A stretch of 64,000 nucleotides of DNA, from NCBI RefSeq assembly GCF_029227915.1, contig NC_079886.1, positions 9,238,001-9,302,000 of the forward strand. The letters are read 5' to 3'. The translations under genes were made by a program, and so were the position numbers. Source of the DNA: Hydractinia symbiolongicarpus. Taxonomy: Eukaryota > Cnidaria > Hydrozoa > Anthoathecata > Hydractiniidae. Below, piece after piece: positions 24,101 to 36,800 of the stretch (the first letter of the stretch is position 1; each line of letters begins with the position of its first letter). The notes beneath the pieces are model-generated. The model had not been told where the DNA came from. It ran no database searches and worked only from the letters and a program-made list of their open reading frames with translations.

Positions 24101-25980
24101 GGATATATACAATTTGTTAGGGAAGTGAGGCAATTCTAATTTTTAGAATTTATTTGGTTTTATTAACTTACTAGTCATTAGCCCGTGGAAAATCCACGGG
24201 TTCGCTCGTCTTTTTTATACCACATTGCCTGCTTCTCGCTATTGCGCAGCTAAGCTACCATTTTGCGTGACAGACAGACGGACGGACGGACAGACGTATA
24301 CGGGCATTATAATATAGATATTTGTAAAATTATCACAAGAAACAAATAGCCCCTGTTTTTTGAAGTATGATACATAAGGAAAAATATATAAAAAGTTGCA
24401 TTTCGCTGTCATTAAATGATAAAATGAATTGTTAGGCGTTGTAGCTGCAAAGGATGGTGCGTTAACTTTCATGGTTGGCGGAAAGGCGGAAGATTTCCTC
24501 GTTGCAGAAGATTTGTTAAAGAACATGGCAAAAAATGTAGTACATTGTGGTGCTGTGGGAACAGGACAGGTGAATTTTAAATCTAAAAATTTCTTGCAGT
24601 TAATAGATGGGATATATGTTTTACTAAGAATTTGTCCTTATGGTACTCGGTGAAGTTTAATTTTTGCAAAAAATGCAAAGAAGAAAGCTTGCATAATTTT
24701 ATGTTTTTTCAATTTGTATGATAAAATTATACTCAACACTTTGATTATGCTACCTCAATTTTATTGTGCACTTATAACTGGCAATGTTGTCTCTTCATTG
24801 TTTAGCCTCTTTTAAAAAGACGCTTATAAAATGCAATATAATGCTACAATAGCTTACATAAAATTAAAAAAAAGTCTGCATTTATTAAATTTTGCATCAA
24901 GATTTAAGATCCATCTATATTACTAAATTTATTTTGGAGATAGGACAATTTCTACCTTAATTTTTTTTTGCTAATAAAATTCCACTTGTTACCACTAACA
25001 GGCTGCCAAGATTTGCAACAACATGTTGCTTGCCATTTCAATGATTGGAACTTCTGAAGCAATGAATCTTGGAACAAGATTAGGTTTGGATAAAAAAATG
25101 CTGGCACATATACTAAACATAAGCACGGGTCGATGTTGGTCCAGTGAGTTGTATAATCCATGTCCTGGAGTCGTGGATGGTGTTCCTTCGAGCAATAACT
25201 ATCAAGGTGGATTTGGTAGTAAGCTAATGGCGAAGGTATGTGTATAAAGTTGATAAGTTGTGTGAAGCCACTTTCATTCCTTCATTTATTTTACAACCCC
25301 ACCTCTTAGTTTAGGTATCCCCCTCATTAGGCTTTGGATTTCACCTCGCCCTTCATTTGCATGTCAATTTTATATTTGTCGCATGACAAATATAAAAAAT
25401 CTTATTAAAAGTGCAAACTATTTATTTACAAATTTAAATAAGTCCTTAAAGTTTCGGCGAATTTGAAAATCATCTAAAAATCCCAGTCAATGTTGGGAGG
25501 GGGTAGGAAGTTCTAGAATTTGTTAAAAAAATAGACTTGTTCGTATTCGATAGTAAAATTACACGCTATACAAGGAAGATCTTGTAGGCGACACACGTCT
25601 TCAAAGAAACGTGAGGAACATGTAAGAAACAACAATACACCTAAGCAACATCGAGATTTTTCCAAAGTTTTATGTTGCTTATAAAAAGCACGATGAAAAT
25701 AATTTATGTGCTTTTCACGTTCACTAGATAATCCTTTTAATTTTTTTCATAAATAAAATCTGCAGCACGGACTTATTAGGGATAAAATTAAACCCAATTT
25801 TATTGTAACTTTGTGTTATTATTTTAGGACCTCGGGCTAGCTCAAAACGCTGCGACAGCAACAAAATCAGCCACGCCCATGGGTTCATTAGCGCACCAAA
25901 TGTATCGTGTAATGTCTAACAGAGGTTATGGTAACATGGACTTTTCGTCAGTATATAAATTTCTAAGAGAGGATGATTAG
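21122..25980 (+). CDS. HIBADH: 3-hydroxyisobutyrate dehydrogenase, mitochondrial (8 exons)
   Basis: Exons are 21122-21206, 21720-21775, 23281-23480, 23564-23608, 23762-23883, 24436-24569, 25002-25235 and 25828-25980. All sites are GT-AG, phases agree, and the product is 342 aa (human enzyme 336). The enzyme oxidises 3-hydroxyisobutyrate to methylmalonate semialdehyde with NAD+ in valine breakdown in the mitochondrial matrix. Residues 1-28 form a basic presequence ([17 protein letters not shown]). The Rossmann motif GLGNMG is at about 54-59. The substrate loop DAPVSGG is at 164-170. The catalytic lysine lies in [11 protein letters not shown] at about K217. The C-terminal half has SSGRCWSS-type residues (STGRCWSS) and NNYQGGFG. 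All key residues are intact. Intron 2 (1.5 kb) holds a fold-back MITE and intron 5 (between the exons ending 23883 and starting 24436) another repeat. The gene converges on separase, 1.9 kb away. Confidence 0.95.
22114..22613. mobile_element. Fold-back MITE inside HIBADH intron 2
   Basis: The left end (AAAGGGATTCCTGCCTC...) reappears inverted at the right end with about 75 bp of near-identity, including TATATGTTGTGGAGAATAAA. The subterminal GAACGAAAA/CTCAAGATATT phrases link it to 17621-18026. Non-coding. Confidence 0.7.
22991..23170. repeat. Dispersed repeat, copy A (direct)
   Basis: It shares a diverged, colinear match with 26270-26400: TTGCTGTAGTAAATTGTT, a CACGMCCT-type block, CAGCAAAGCA / CAGCGAAGCA, and GAGGTGTTTTTCTA. 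It lies just before HIBADH exon 3. Confidence 0.6.
24170..24320. mobile_element. Interspersed repeat with perfect hairpin and GACG tail
   Basis: A perfect 8-bp stem CCCGTGGA-AAA-TCCACGGG is at 24182-24200. It is followed by TTCGCTCG, a (GACGGACG)-type run at 24270-24296, and an end ATTATAATATAGAT. The composition differs from the flanking intron. The ATAGAT end recalls 3' termini of non-LTR elements, but the family is not identified. Confidence 0.45.
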
Positions 25981-26269
25981 CGAAAAATGGTATTTGTACT
26001 CTTCAGTTAGATGAACGTAGCTGTTGAAAGGACCAGAGCCGCTTGAAGAGGGTTTACCAGATTGGTGTAGAGAACAATTTTTTGATTGATGTAGTTTTTT
26101 TACTCTGTATTTCTAATTCAAATTCTGAATAACCAAATTTCAAGCCGCTACATTTGGGGTGACGATCGTTCCGTCACAACGAGGTTACCCTAACTTTTAA
26201 ATAGCATAAACGATTTTCGTTATCAAGAAACTAACTAAAGGAATTTGTTCGAGGGGGCGTTTAATAGAG

Positions 26270-26400
26270 TCCTTGCTGTAGTAATTTGTTATTTTAGAAC
26301 GTTGGGAATCCCACGCCCTGCCACGTCTTATTTCAGCGAAGCACGTTGACTTATTCGATCGAGGTGTTTTTCTAAATTCTTAATTTCAAAATCGCGTTTG
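26270..26400. repeat. Dispersed repeat, copy B (direct)
   Basis: This is the partner of 22991-23170 in the same orientation, about 3.27 kb downstream, just after the HIBADH 3' end. The two copies bracket exons 3-8. Confidence 0.6.
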
Positions 26401-26540
26401 GAATAGCTTGTAAAAGCAATATCAAGCCATGCTATACAAAACAGTGGCGCACAAGAAATTAGAACTGCTTATTTAACAAAGAAATTGTTGCTTAAGACAG
26501 CCTCCCTTTTAAAATTTTTGGCAAGATTCAGTTCGGCTTG

Positions 26541-26573
26541 ACTCTTTAGAAATCTACAAGATTTCTAAAGAGT
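26541..26573. repeat. Perfect 14-bp stem-loop between convergent genes
   Basis: ACTCTTTAGAAATC, a 5-nt loop, then the exact inverse. It lies between the 3' ends of HIBADH (plus) and separase (minus). Its function is unknown. Confidence 0.7.
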
Positions 26574-27895
26574 GAGTCAGAGTTCTTTTGCGCATTTTAG
26601 ATGCGTAAAATACTGACATTTCCGACTGTCAACCCTGCCTTGTATATGGAAGTCTTTGTATACCATTTGTATATTATAACAGGTATTTTAATTAAGCTAA
26701 GCTATGCTGAATAAATGACATGCATTTAGTAGTGTGTATTGTTTTGGTCGAGTTTTCCACGTGCACTTAAAACCTCCGCCTAACTCGAACCTCAAACGTC
26801 TAACAGAAATTTGTTCGAGCTGTAAGTTCTAGTTAACTTGAAATTTAAAGATAATGCAAGGTGGATTTGCGATTTAGATTTTTTGTGTACGCGTCTGGAG
26901 TAGGTGAAGGACGGAATATAATTTAAGGAAATTAATCTCTATCCGTAGCAAAAGGTCGCATTTTGGGGAAAACACGTAAAGTGGTGGCCCATTGTATGCG
27001 GAAATTTGTTATCCCTCTAAATTTAAAAAATACGCCTTTTTAAAGAAATAAGTTTGAAAAATGTTGAAGACAGATAAAATTAGGAATATTATTATTTTTG
27101 CCAAAGATTACTCCTATACATAAATTTAATGCGGAAACGAGGCTACGCATGGAATGGAGGCCAGAGCTGCAAACAAAATCATAACAACCAAAGATGCTAG
27201 AAACTAAAACAACCCTCAAGTAATTTATTTGCCGTTTCTATGTTGGTAAATAAGAGAAACGAAAAGAAGTACCTTTGCGTAAGAAGTACCTCACTTGCTG
27301 AGGGTCTAGGCCTAAAATTGGGTAAAAAATTAACCATCTTCAATATCAACCTTTAGACCTTACACTCATTCCCTCAACAATGTTTTCTCACTTAGAACCC
27401 TTTCCCTTCTTCTTGGACTGCGGCAAGACTTCTCAGAAGCAATACATACTAATGCATAAACAGCACTAACGAATCGTCAGAATTTTTTTTGTCCACTACG
27501 CTACAGACACAACGAATCAAATTAAATAAACGAATTTCAGTGAGGGTAGGGTTCACGATGCCAGTTCTGGGTCAGGTAAAAAAAATGGTGCTAAGCAATC
27601 TACCCTTGTTCCCCAAAATTGGGTTGCTTATAAAAATAAAGTCAGTTCAATAACTTGTGAATGCACAATGTTCTTGATTCTTTTATTAAGACAACTGCAG
27701 GGGTTGAAACAAAAATAAAGAAAAAGGGATATTAATCATTAGAGTTAGATATTTATAGATATAAATTAAAATAAAATTCATCACATATCGAATATAAAAA
27801 AAACAACAACATAAAACCATTCTCCATCATCTTTTTTATTTCTGAATAATGCCTAGTCCTTGACGTATCCAATCTCGCTTCTTCTTTAAGCCAGC
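26574..27895. other. Intergenic stretch between HIBADH and separase 3' ends
   Basis: No coding sequence or named repeat is recognised. The far right should contain the separase 3' UTR. Confidence 0.4.
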
Positions 27896-30800
27896 CTATT
27901 TCCGACTTTTTATCGGTAAACCATAAACAACGGGAGCAGCACCAATCAGATAAGGTAATTTACACACTTGTCTTGCTTCACTAACACATTGCGCAATATC
28001 AGTTCCTTTTGACTTTGTCATCCAAAGGTTGAGTAGTGATTCCAAAAATAAGTCGATATCCTTATCCGTTACATCCCATAAATTAGCGACAACCGTCGGA
28101 CTAAAAAAACATTATGAAAGGCATGTATGTGGACGATTCATACACTTGGTCTTAGAAATTGTTGCGGGAAGAAAGTCTCCCTAATTTTGCGAATCAAATT
28201 TCGCGGTCAATGAAAAGAAAACAACCTAAGAATTTCCTTTTCGTGGTACGTAAAATATTTAAATTATCTATGGAGTCTATCAGAATACAAATATATTATT
28301 CCATCTGCAGACCTGCAGGCGTTTAAGTTTACGGCCAATCGCGATTTAATAACAAAAAGTGTGATTCTATTCTTCCAGCAATCTTTTTGAAATTAAAGTA
28401 ATGATTAAGGCAATCAACACAAACTCTTATGGTTACAAGAATGAGCTACAACAACTTCAAGAAACTTACCATCCTGCTAATAGATAATACTGTACCATGC
28501 CACGTGCTTCCAATTCTCCACAAACCTGATGTACGAAATAACATATCAATGTAAAACACACAAGAAAAAACCGTGCTGTAGGATAAAGAACTCTGACGTA
28601 CTGTTCACATTTAATTTTTAAAACTGTAATTTCATGAAATGGATAATTCGGTAATGAAAAATAATAATAAAAATGCGAGGTAAAAAAAAACGATTGTACA
28701 TACAGTCAGTTTCCCACTACTGCAACCCATTAATATTGAAACCGCCCTACACTCAAGTTTTTGTAGTGCCTCCCATCGAAGATACTCCTGACCACTACCA
28801 TGGCCACAATATCTAAAATAAAATACGTGTTATTATACCCATAGAAGAGAAACTTCCGTGACCACTGTCTAAAATAAAATGTGTTCACTTCCGTGGCCTC
28901 GATTTCTAAAACAAAACCCGAGTCCATTTCCGTGACCACCATGTCTAGAATAAAATATGTGGTAACAACGAACAGGTATATAATTATCCTTACATAAATA
29001 AATCATTTTCTGTGAGAGCTTCAGTGTATTCTGTTGTAGTGGGAGCTCTACCCACGATACCTTCCCAACCATTGCTACAATGTAAAGAAAAACAATCAAA
29101 AAACAAATTATAATACTATGTGCCTGCACATTGAAAAACCAAGCCTTAAAAGACCACCAAAATAATTTTTTCAAAAAACCCATTGTTTTCAAAATAATAT
29201 AAAACGATTTACACACACATTGACAAGCCCAGAAAAATCATAAAATTAAGACAAAACAGGAAACAGGCCCGTAAGAATCCTACCTGTTGCTAATGACTAT
29301 TTTTTTTCAAAATACATATTATTTTGATAAAACCAAAAAAAAAAACACACACAAAAAAAAACACAAAAAAAATTAAACAAAAAGCATTCAAGATGACTGA
29401 CTTTGCGTGCCTAAGAAACACAGGAACACATTGTATTCTGGCATATTTATTTAGTTATCAAGATACAGAAATAAACATCAAAGTTACCTCTTGAACCACT
29501 CAGAGAATATTTCCTCAGTGCGCTTAAGATCGTTTCTTGGATTCACAATATAAAATCCTTTTTCTGTTGATACTCCATTTAACAAAAGTTCCTACGAATA
29601 AAAAAAAACCATTTTTAACAGAAGACATTTGGTGAACACATTATGAGGCATCATAAGTTAGGTAATGAGAAACAATTGTTAGTATAAGTGATAAGTAGGA
29701 TATAGGTATTCATATTTATCTAGATATTACTTACATCACCGCATACCTGGACAAACTCCTAAATACAGCACCCATTTATATCAAATACATGACGTCATGT
29801 TTAATTTTTTTTTTTTTTTTTATAAAAAAGAGTGTAATTTAATCAAAGAATTAAAAACTAATCATTACATCTTTTAAACAGCGTATCTGCTGTACACACA
29901 CATGATTTAAACTTACCTGATTGTTCATACAATGTGTAGCTGCAAGTAAAAGTGACGGCATCCGAGAAATTGGTTGATCCCGAAGAATTGGTATGCTTTC
30001 CCAGGGTAATTTCTGTATAGTCTAAGAGCGTATGCGTTATTTTGTGTCAAATACAGAATCAAAGTACATTGTTTCAAATGCGACCATGTTGCACTGCGTG
30101 TTTTCTTTTTTACTTTGGTAGATAAAAATAAAGTCTTACCTTGTCTAACACTAGTATCACAGGCTTTCTTTTTGTAATTGAACTCTCTGATGACTCAGAT
30201 CTAATAAAATGTAACAGAAATTTCAATTTAAGTTTCAGGTTCAAAGAAAAGGCTTAAAAAATGAAATAAATTCACAACTTTTACAAAATATTCATTTGCA
30301 CAAAGGGTGTTTTTAATTCCCTATTGTTCTCGCTCAATAGAAAAAAAACTAATGAAGTTGATCGTAAGGAGGCAAGAGTTAGCAATATTCCATACCCCTT
30401 TCATATCTCGAATTATAGTTAAACATTTAAACAAACGTACCCTAATTTAGATTTTCCCTTTGTTTTAACAGGCTGTTTGATATGTTTTTTAAATATCTAA
30501 AATAAAAAGGCAAATAAAAACAGAAGTAACCAATATCAATTTTTTATGTAACACTCATTCGTATTACGGGAGTTTTAATTAAGGTGGCAGTAACCCTTTT
30601 ATAGCTGTCCAAATAGCTGAATTATTTACTCAGTGTTTATTTATACTATTTTTTACCATTTCCCAAAAATATAGGCCTTAATACATAATAAAATGATTTT
30701 AACTTAACACTAAAATTGCTGAGTCAGCAGAAATCTCTATTTAAAAATGTATCAGAAACAAGAAAAATATCGGCTTCTTCGAGCTCCAACTTTTTACAAT

Positions 30801-33800
30801 CTCGTTATTTTTCATCAGCTTCTGGTTTTAAATGAGCCTTGGGTTAACCCTGTTAAAACGGCGTGCGGACTTTTTTAATTTATTCTTATTTTTTAACAAA
30901 AGCCTTTTGTTTTTTTCAAAAGATTCTTTGTTAGCATCCCCTGCTGCATCGAACACTGTTAAAAGAAAAATATTACAAATAAAAAGATTTCCGCACACTG
31001 TATCATGGCTGCATGATTCACCAAGCATGTCTGAAAATTTTTAAGTAAAACGAAAATGCTATCGAAAGTTAAAGCTCGTGCGATCGTCTCAAATTTCTAC
31101 ATAATGCGCCATCTTTGTTGTTATTAACGTTTCTCTTTAATAATTACGTCATTTCTTTCCGTACAATATAGACTTAAACTATATTCGGCAGAACTAATTA
31201 ATTATTCATGAATTTATCTTAAAGAGAAATTGTTGAGGCTAATATTTTTGGTGAAAGATAAAATCGTGTGTGTTATAACAGAAAAAATGAATATATAGTC
31301 TTAAAACAATCTTTCATAACTAATTATGTAATAAAAAAAATTTCCGATTTTTAAAAGGGTTACTGCCACCTTAAACGAGTGAATAACAATGCAACAGGGA
31401 AACAATATCTGACCTTAAGGGCATTCTCCGCGTTGGCATCACCAAACATAAATCTTAAACTTTCCAGGAGATGGGATTCAGAGCAATAATTAAATCCATT
31501 GATTAAAGCCTGAAAGAGAAGTAGATATAGCAATATAAAATACTTGAGTAATACTTGGGAAATCAACTAAAACAAGCGATAGTAGTAAAAATAGTAGTAA
31601 AAATACCAAGCCTCATGAGTTGTAAATAGTTGATTTATGAGTTGTATATAGCTCTCAGTAAAACGATGAAAGCACCGCCAGATGTTGTATCCATATTTGT
31701 AACAATTATTTAGCTTAAAAATATCACCTATGTACCTTAAGGAAATTAATTTTCGCAAAAGTTTTTTTGAAAATAACATTAAGTTTTTGCGAAGTTGGTA
31801 AGTGCTAATAATTTGCGAGAATTTCTCAATTTAAGCTGTTTTCAAGGACTTAAAGATAAAAAATGTTGAAATTAAAGTTCATATATATTATATGTAGTTC
31901 TAGCTAAATCAGTAGCTAGAAAAAAAAGAGCCAGAAAAATCTGAATTTAGCAAGAATTAATTTTCCGGAATAGTAACTTTCCCATTAATTTTAAGAGAAA
32001 CTAATTTTCGCGAGATTTAAAAAAACTAGCAAAATCCGGAAAAATTATTTTCTTTAGCGTATTTAATTCGATTGAAATTCGAATGTCATTAACAATTCAA
32101 CTTTGTTTGAAGCTCTTTTAATGACGCAATAAAGGTGAAGTTAGTCCTGCAAGTACCCTGAATTGAAAAGCTAACCTTAACTAATACGCTATTTGTCTCC
32201 ACTCCAAAAGATGTTGTAATCTCATCCATAATACTTTCCACATTTTTTAATATTTTTCTTTCTTCTTCATCGTCATCAATGTTACCAAGCAACAAGCCTT
32301 TCCATCCTTGCAGCCATTCGTTCTCTAACTTTGACATGATGGACTAAAACGACAGGAGAAATTTGTAGACAGACTGGGTGCAAAAACTCATTTTTATCAG
32401 CATTTTTACCATCCTTTGTTGATGCCCACTGCAACCTACAACCCTGGATAAAATATTTGGAAATTGTCCGTTTTTCAGCTCCTTTTCGAAATGGGCAAAC
32501 AAATTTTCTACTTTTGACAGAGGTGTGGGTCAAGTAACTAACGTTAAAAACGCGCTAGCTGCTTTTGACACAATTTCCGCATTATAGAACAAATCAACAT
32601 TGACTTATTTCTCCGTGTTGTTTATTTCTTTTTAAACTTTGAAATACAAAGAAAATCAAATCCGAATACATCTGTTAACTAAAACATAATTGTCAACCCT
32701 TGATAGTTCAAACGCTGTCTTAGTTCTGACAGTCAGACTGCATAATAACACCAGTAGAGCCGCACTATAACTCTATATAAAAAACAGTAAACACTTAGGC
32801 GAATTTTTCAATGAACGTAAAACAAATGATTTGCTGTGAGACAAGTATCACCTTTAACTGTTGATCCAGTCGATATCTTTCATTCCACCATGATTTCCTG
32901 TCTTTTAATTTCATGCTATCCATGTTCTGTTGTTGTATGGATAAAAACTTCTCAAATAAATCCTCAGAGTCGTCATTAAACGCTGCGATGAGATCACACA
33001 CAACACTCTTACCTGCAGGATTCTAAGAAAGAATGATTTACTTGCCTTGACAGAATCACTGGAGCTATAGTAAATTGTCTTTACGCCCAGGGCGTTCCTT
33101 TGATTTTGGGACTTTCACACAAGGGGGGAGGTCATTATTTTAGTTATCGTGCCCTTCTTTGTCAGCTTATCAGACTAGTTAACTAAGCTTTTTTCGAGGT
33201 TATCAAATTCAGTTTCTCTCAAACGAAACCTCAGACGCAAAGAAATACCAAACATAAACAAATACTTCTGGCTATCAGCTTATTTAAAAATATATATACA
33301 CAAGCTTGAAACAACAAAAGGCAATTTAATGATTAATCACCTGCTCTTCACAATTGGATAAGCTGATGTTTACAATAGCTGCAGGTTTAAAAGCTTCCAC
33401 CCTGCTTATCATCAAATATTTTTTAGAATTCACCTCAGATTGTGACAGACTGCATATACACCAACCTAGAACCAAATACACAAACCTTACAATTTTAAAT
33501 TCTGTAGTGGTAATACAAGCATTTTGTCTACATCCAGAAATATTTAAAAAGCATAAACATCTAATAGAAGCATCTAAGTCAGGATTTACGCCCAATTTCC
33601 AACACAAAACATTTTCCTAAGAATTCCTGTGTTCCAATGGTTAAAGTAAACAAAACGACGAGGTTTTATTATTCACTCACAAGTTCAAAGCAGTAAGATT
33701 GCAGTATGGTGAAAGTTGAAAAAGCATAGAAACATTATTTGAAAAATCTTCCTAGACATAAACATGTCACGATGAATTGTTCTGGTTACTAGATACTCTC

Positions 33801-36800
33801 TCCGATACGAACTTGGCAGTCTAAATATTTTCGGCTTATTCGCAATATAGTTGCGGATAACAAGATAGTTGTAACTAAATCTTAACGTCAGATATAATAC
33901 TTGATCGATACGTAAGCTGCGTTTGACTAAATTGAACGTGAAATATATGACCCTCCGAACGTGCCAGGCTACAACTACTCGGGTTACAAACTGTGACAGT
34001 AAGGAGTCCTGTTGTTCACATAATATCAAAATATTTATGAAATATTCGCTAGATATTTTGACACTTAGAGTGGGCCACAGTACTGACAACCTGTTGTTTT
34101 CCTACCTTCAGGTATGTATTTGTCTATCAAAGGTTGTATTTTTTCTTCACTGAACACAAATTCTGGATCACTGTACTTTTCCAGTATGTTAGTTGTAGAA
34201 AGTAGTTTGGATTCACTTAGACCATTCTAAAAATATAACATCACAGTGAGACGTTTTCTATTGCATGTAGCAATCATCATTCAGTAGTGACAGTGACAAT
34301 AACAACATCGCAAACAATGACAGCAAAATATTTTGGATCCTTACCTTCTTTTCACTTTTTAGTTTCCTACAGAAAAAAAACACAAGACAAAATTAAACTC
34401 AACAGCTTACAGCATCACAACAAGCAATGAGAACTCTCATTTTTTTTACCTAAAAACACTGACTGAAAATGCGGATATATATTCCTACTGGGACAGGCTC
34501 TGAATATTAAATGATACACGATATAATTCCTGAAAAACACAATGGGTAGCAAATATCCTTTTCAAAATTTGTTAATGACTGTAACTTACCATAGGTGCCA
34601 ACAATTACCCCACCCCTCCGAACCTAAATCTTACAAAATCCTCTCAAGATTTCTGGTTCCTCTCGTTAATAAAACACTGTGAGCTTTCCAAATTTTTCAT
34701 CTTTTGAGTGACACCATAATATTTTCATTAGATTAAAAAGAGAAAACCTACTGTATTTTCTTGCTGCACGAACTAACGATCTGTTGATGAAGAATTCTCG
34801 CTGATGACAGCAGATGTGAAGTTGTGGCAAGGTTAACATCAGATATGCCTGATATGGCCGACAAGATTTGATAAATCGCCTTAATGATGAGTGTGTCTGT
34901 GTATGGGTTTAACACAGAAAGTGCTTTCTTAAGATCCTCTATGAAGTTATGCATACTAAAACCTGCTGCATGCTCCTCTTCTTCTGACAATACCTCTTGT
35001 TTCACTTTTTTCTGAGACTTAGCTTTTCTAGTGGGCTTCTTTTCAACTTTATTTCGACCTTGAGATCTACCTTTCTTAGCAACGCTGCATTCTCTTGTTG
35101 TTTCACTACCACTTTCCACAGTCTTACTTTTGTACCAATGTTTTTGTATGATATCCTCTCCAAGACATAACAAACTTCGAAGACAATAAAGCTGTGCAGT
35201 GAGACGATGAAATTCGTGCTGAGTGGCGTGCATTGGTTTGGTTTTTTCCATGTTTACAATCAACTGCTCCACAGTTTGAATCATACAAATATTTGTTTGT
35301 TTTAAGCTTGGCTTAATAATCTTTGCTTCTACATCGTATTTAGAAAAATAATGCAGCTCGGTATCAACTTGGCTGACAGGGGTAGACTTTTTAACTCTTT
35401 TTTTCTTTGTCACTTTCCTTTTTACCGACTTTATTGTTTCTTCAGTCACATTTCCTTCATCACTGCAATTGGCAGTTAAATCGATTAATTTAGTCACTTG
35501 ATGAAAAGATTCTGTATATCGATTTTTTGCATTTTCGATCAGCGCATCAACAATCTGCTGGCATCGCTCATCATCAAGCGTAGTTTTGAAAAATTGTCTT
35601 CTGCTTTCGATGTATTGCAGGTACAAGGAAATATGAATTTCTTGAAGTTTAGGGTACACACAGTAATTGCACGAACATTCAGGAACATGTGTGACAAACT
35701 CAGGCAAATATAAATCATCGTTTTGTAAACAATCCAGAACTGAGGATTGTAAGATTTTTGTTGTTGCATTGAAACACTGATTGAAGGATAACTCATTGTG
35801 CAGCATCATGTCAACAGAAGCTAGTTTCTGAAGGATATCAACAACTCTATAAAAACAAAAAACAATTTTACTCATGTGAAAAAAAAATCATTTTTAATGC
35901 TCTTCCGATTATGAAGTCTTAAGTTATAAATAACTTGTAAGTAACCCTGCACATTACCTTTCCAAGTGCTGCAGAGATGATTGATCGATAGAAAGGTAAT
36001 GGCTTAACTAATCCTTAAAACATTATTGACATGAAGAATCCAAGACGTAACATATTATTATAACAAACTAGCTCTGAGACCGAGGAATAATAACTAGAAG
36101 AAGGGACAGCGATGAAACTGGTCATTAACGAGCCTTTTACATATTGTACAGCGCTGCAGGGTAAGGCTATAGAAAGATAATTACCTGAATGAGAGATGGA
36201 ACTTTTTAGCAAGTAATAGAGCTTCTTTGAGATAGGATTTAGCTTCTAATCCAGATCCTTGCTGTTTTAACAACTCAGCTTGATAAGATAGACACATTAT
36301 AAGTTTATCAAGGATTAACCAACTTGACGAAAACGTAAAACCACCTAAAAAGTAACTTTCATTATTTTTTTGTTATTGGATATCAAGCGTTACCAATCCA
36401 CTTCATTGATTGACTACACGCCTCCTAAAATAATCAAGCTTGACTTTTCTTATCACAACAGGGTTTTTTTCTGCTGCTTTTTCATTTATTCCACGTGGCT
36501 CCTTACATAAATCTTAACTTATTAAAATGTACTAACATCTAAGTATACCCACTGAAAGTCATGCCCACTTCATTACATATGATCACTATTATTTTGGAAC
36601 TTACCGTCAACTTGCAATTGCAAGATACAAGCCTCGTACAAACTTCTTAAAAATTTCAAACTGTCAGCAACGAGAGGGAAAGGAGACTTTGCTGGAAAGT
36701 GTTCATCTACCACAGCTAAATATCAACATAAAAAAAGATAAGTCGACACCCTCTTTAAGGCTAATCACATCATTTTGATAAAAAGAGCACACCAGTACTC

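Noticed and set aside
24182-24200. Rho-independent-type terminator hairpin
   Set aside because: It is in a eukaryotic intron and part of an interspersed repeat.
28869-29216. 115-codon minus-strand open frame with RGHGSE
   Set aside because: It arises from separase exon 28994-29074 read out of frame plus the decoy minisatellite; it is not an independent gene.
30828-31044. Overlapping open frames on both strands inside the separase intron
   Set aside because: They lie within the TTAA MITE and have low-complexity K/N-rich sequence and no motif.
33685-34089. 134-codon minus-strand open frame
   Set aside because: It lies entirely in a separase intron. Flanking exons join in phase without it and no motif is visible.
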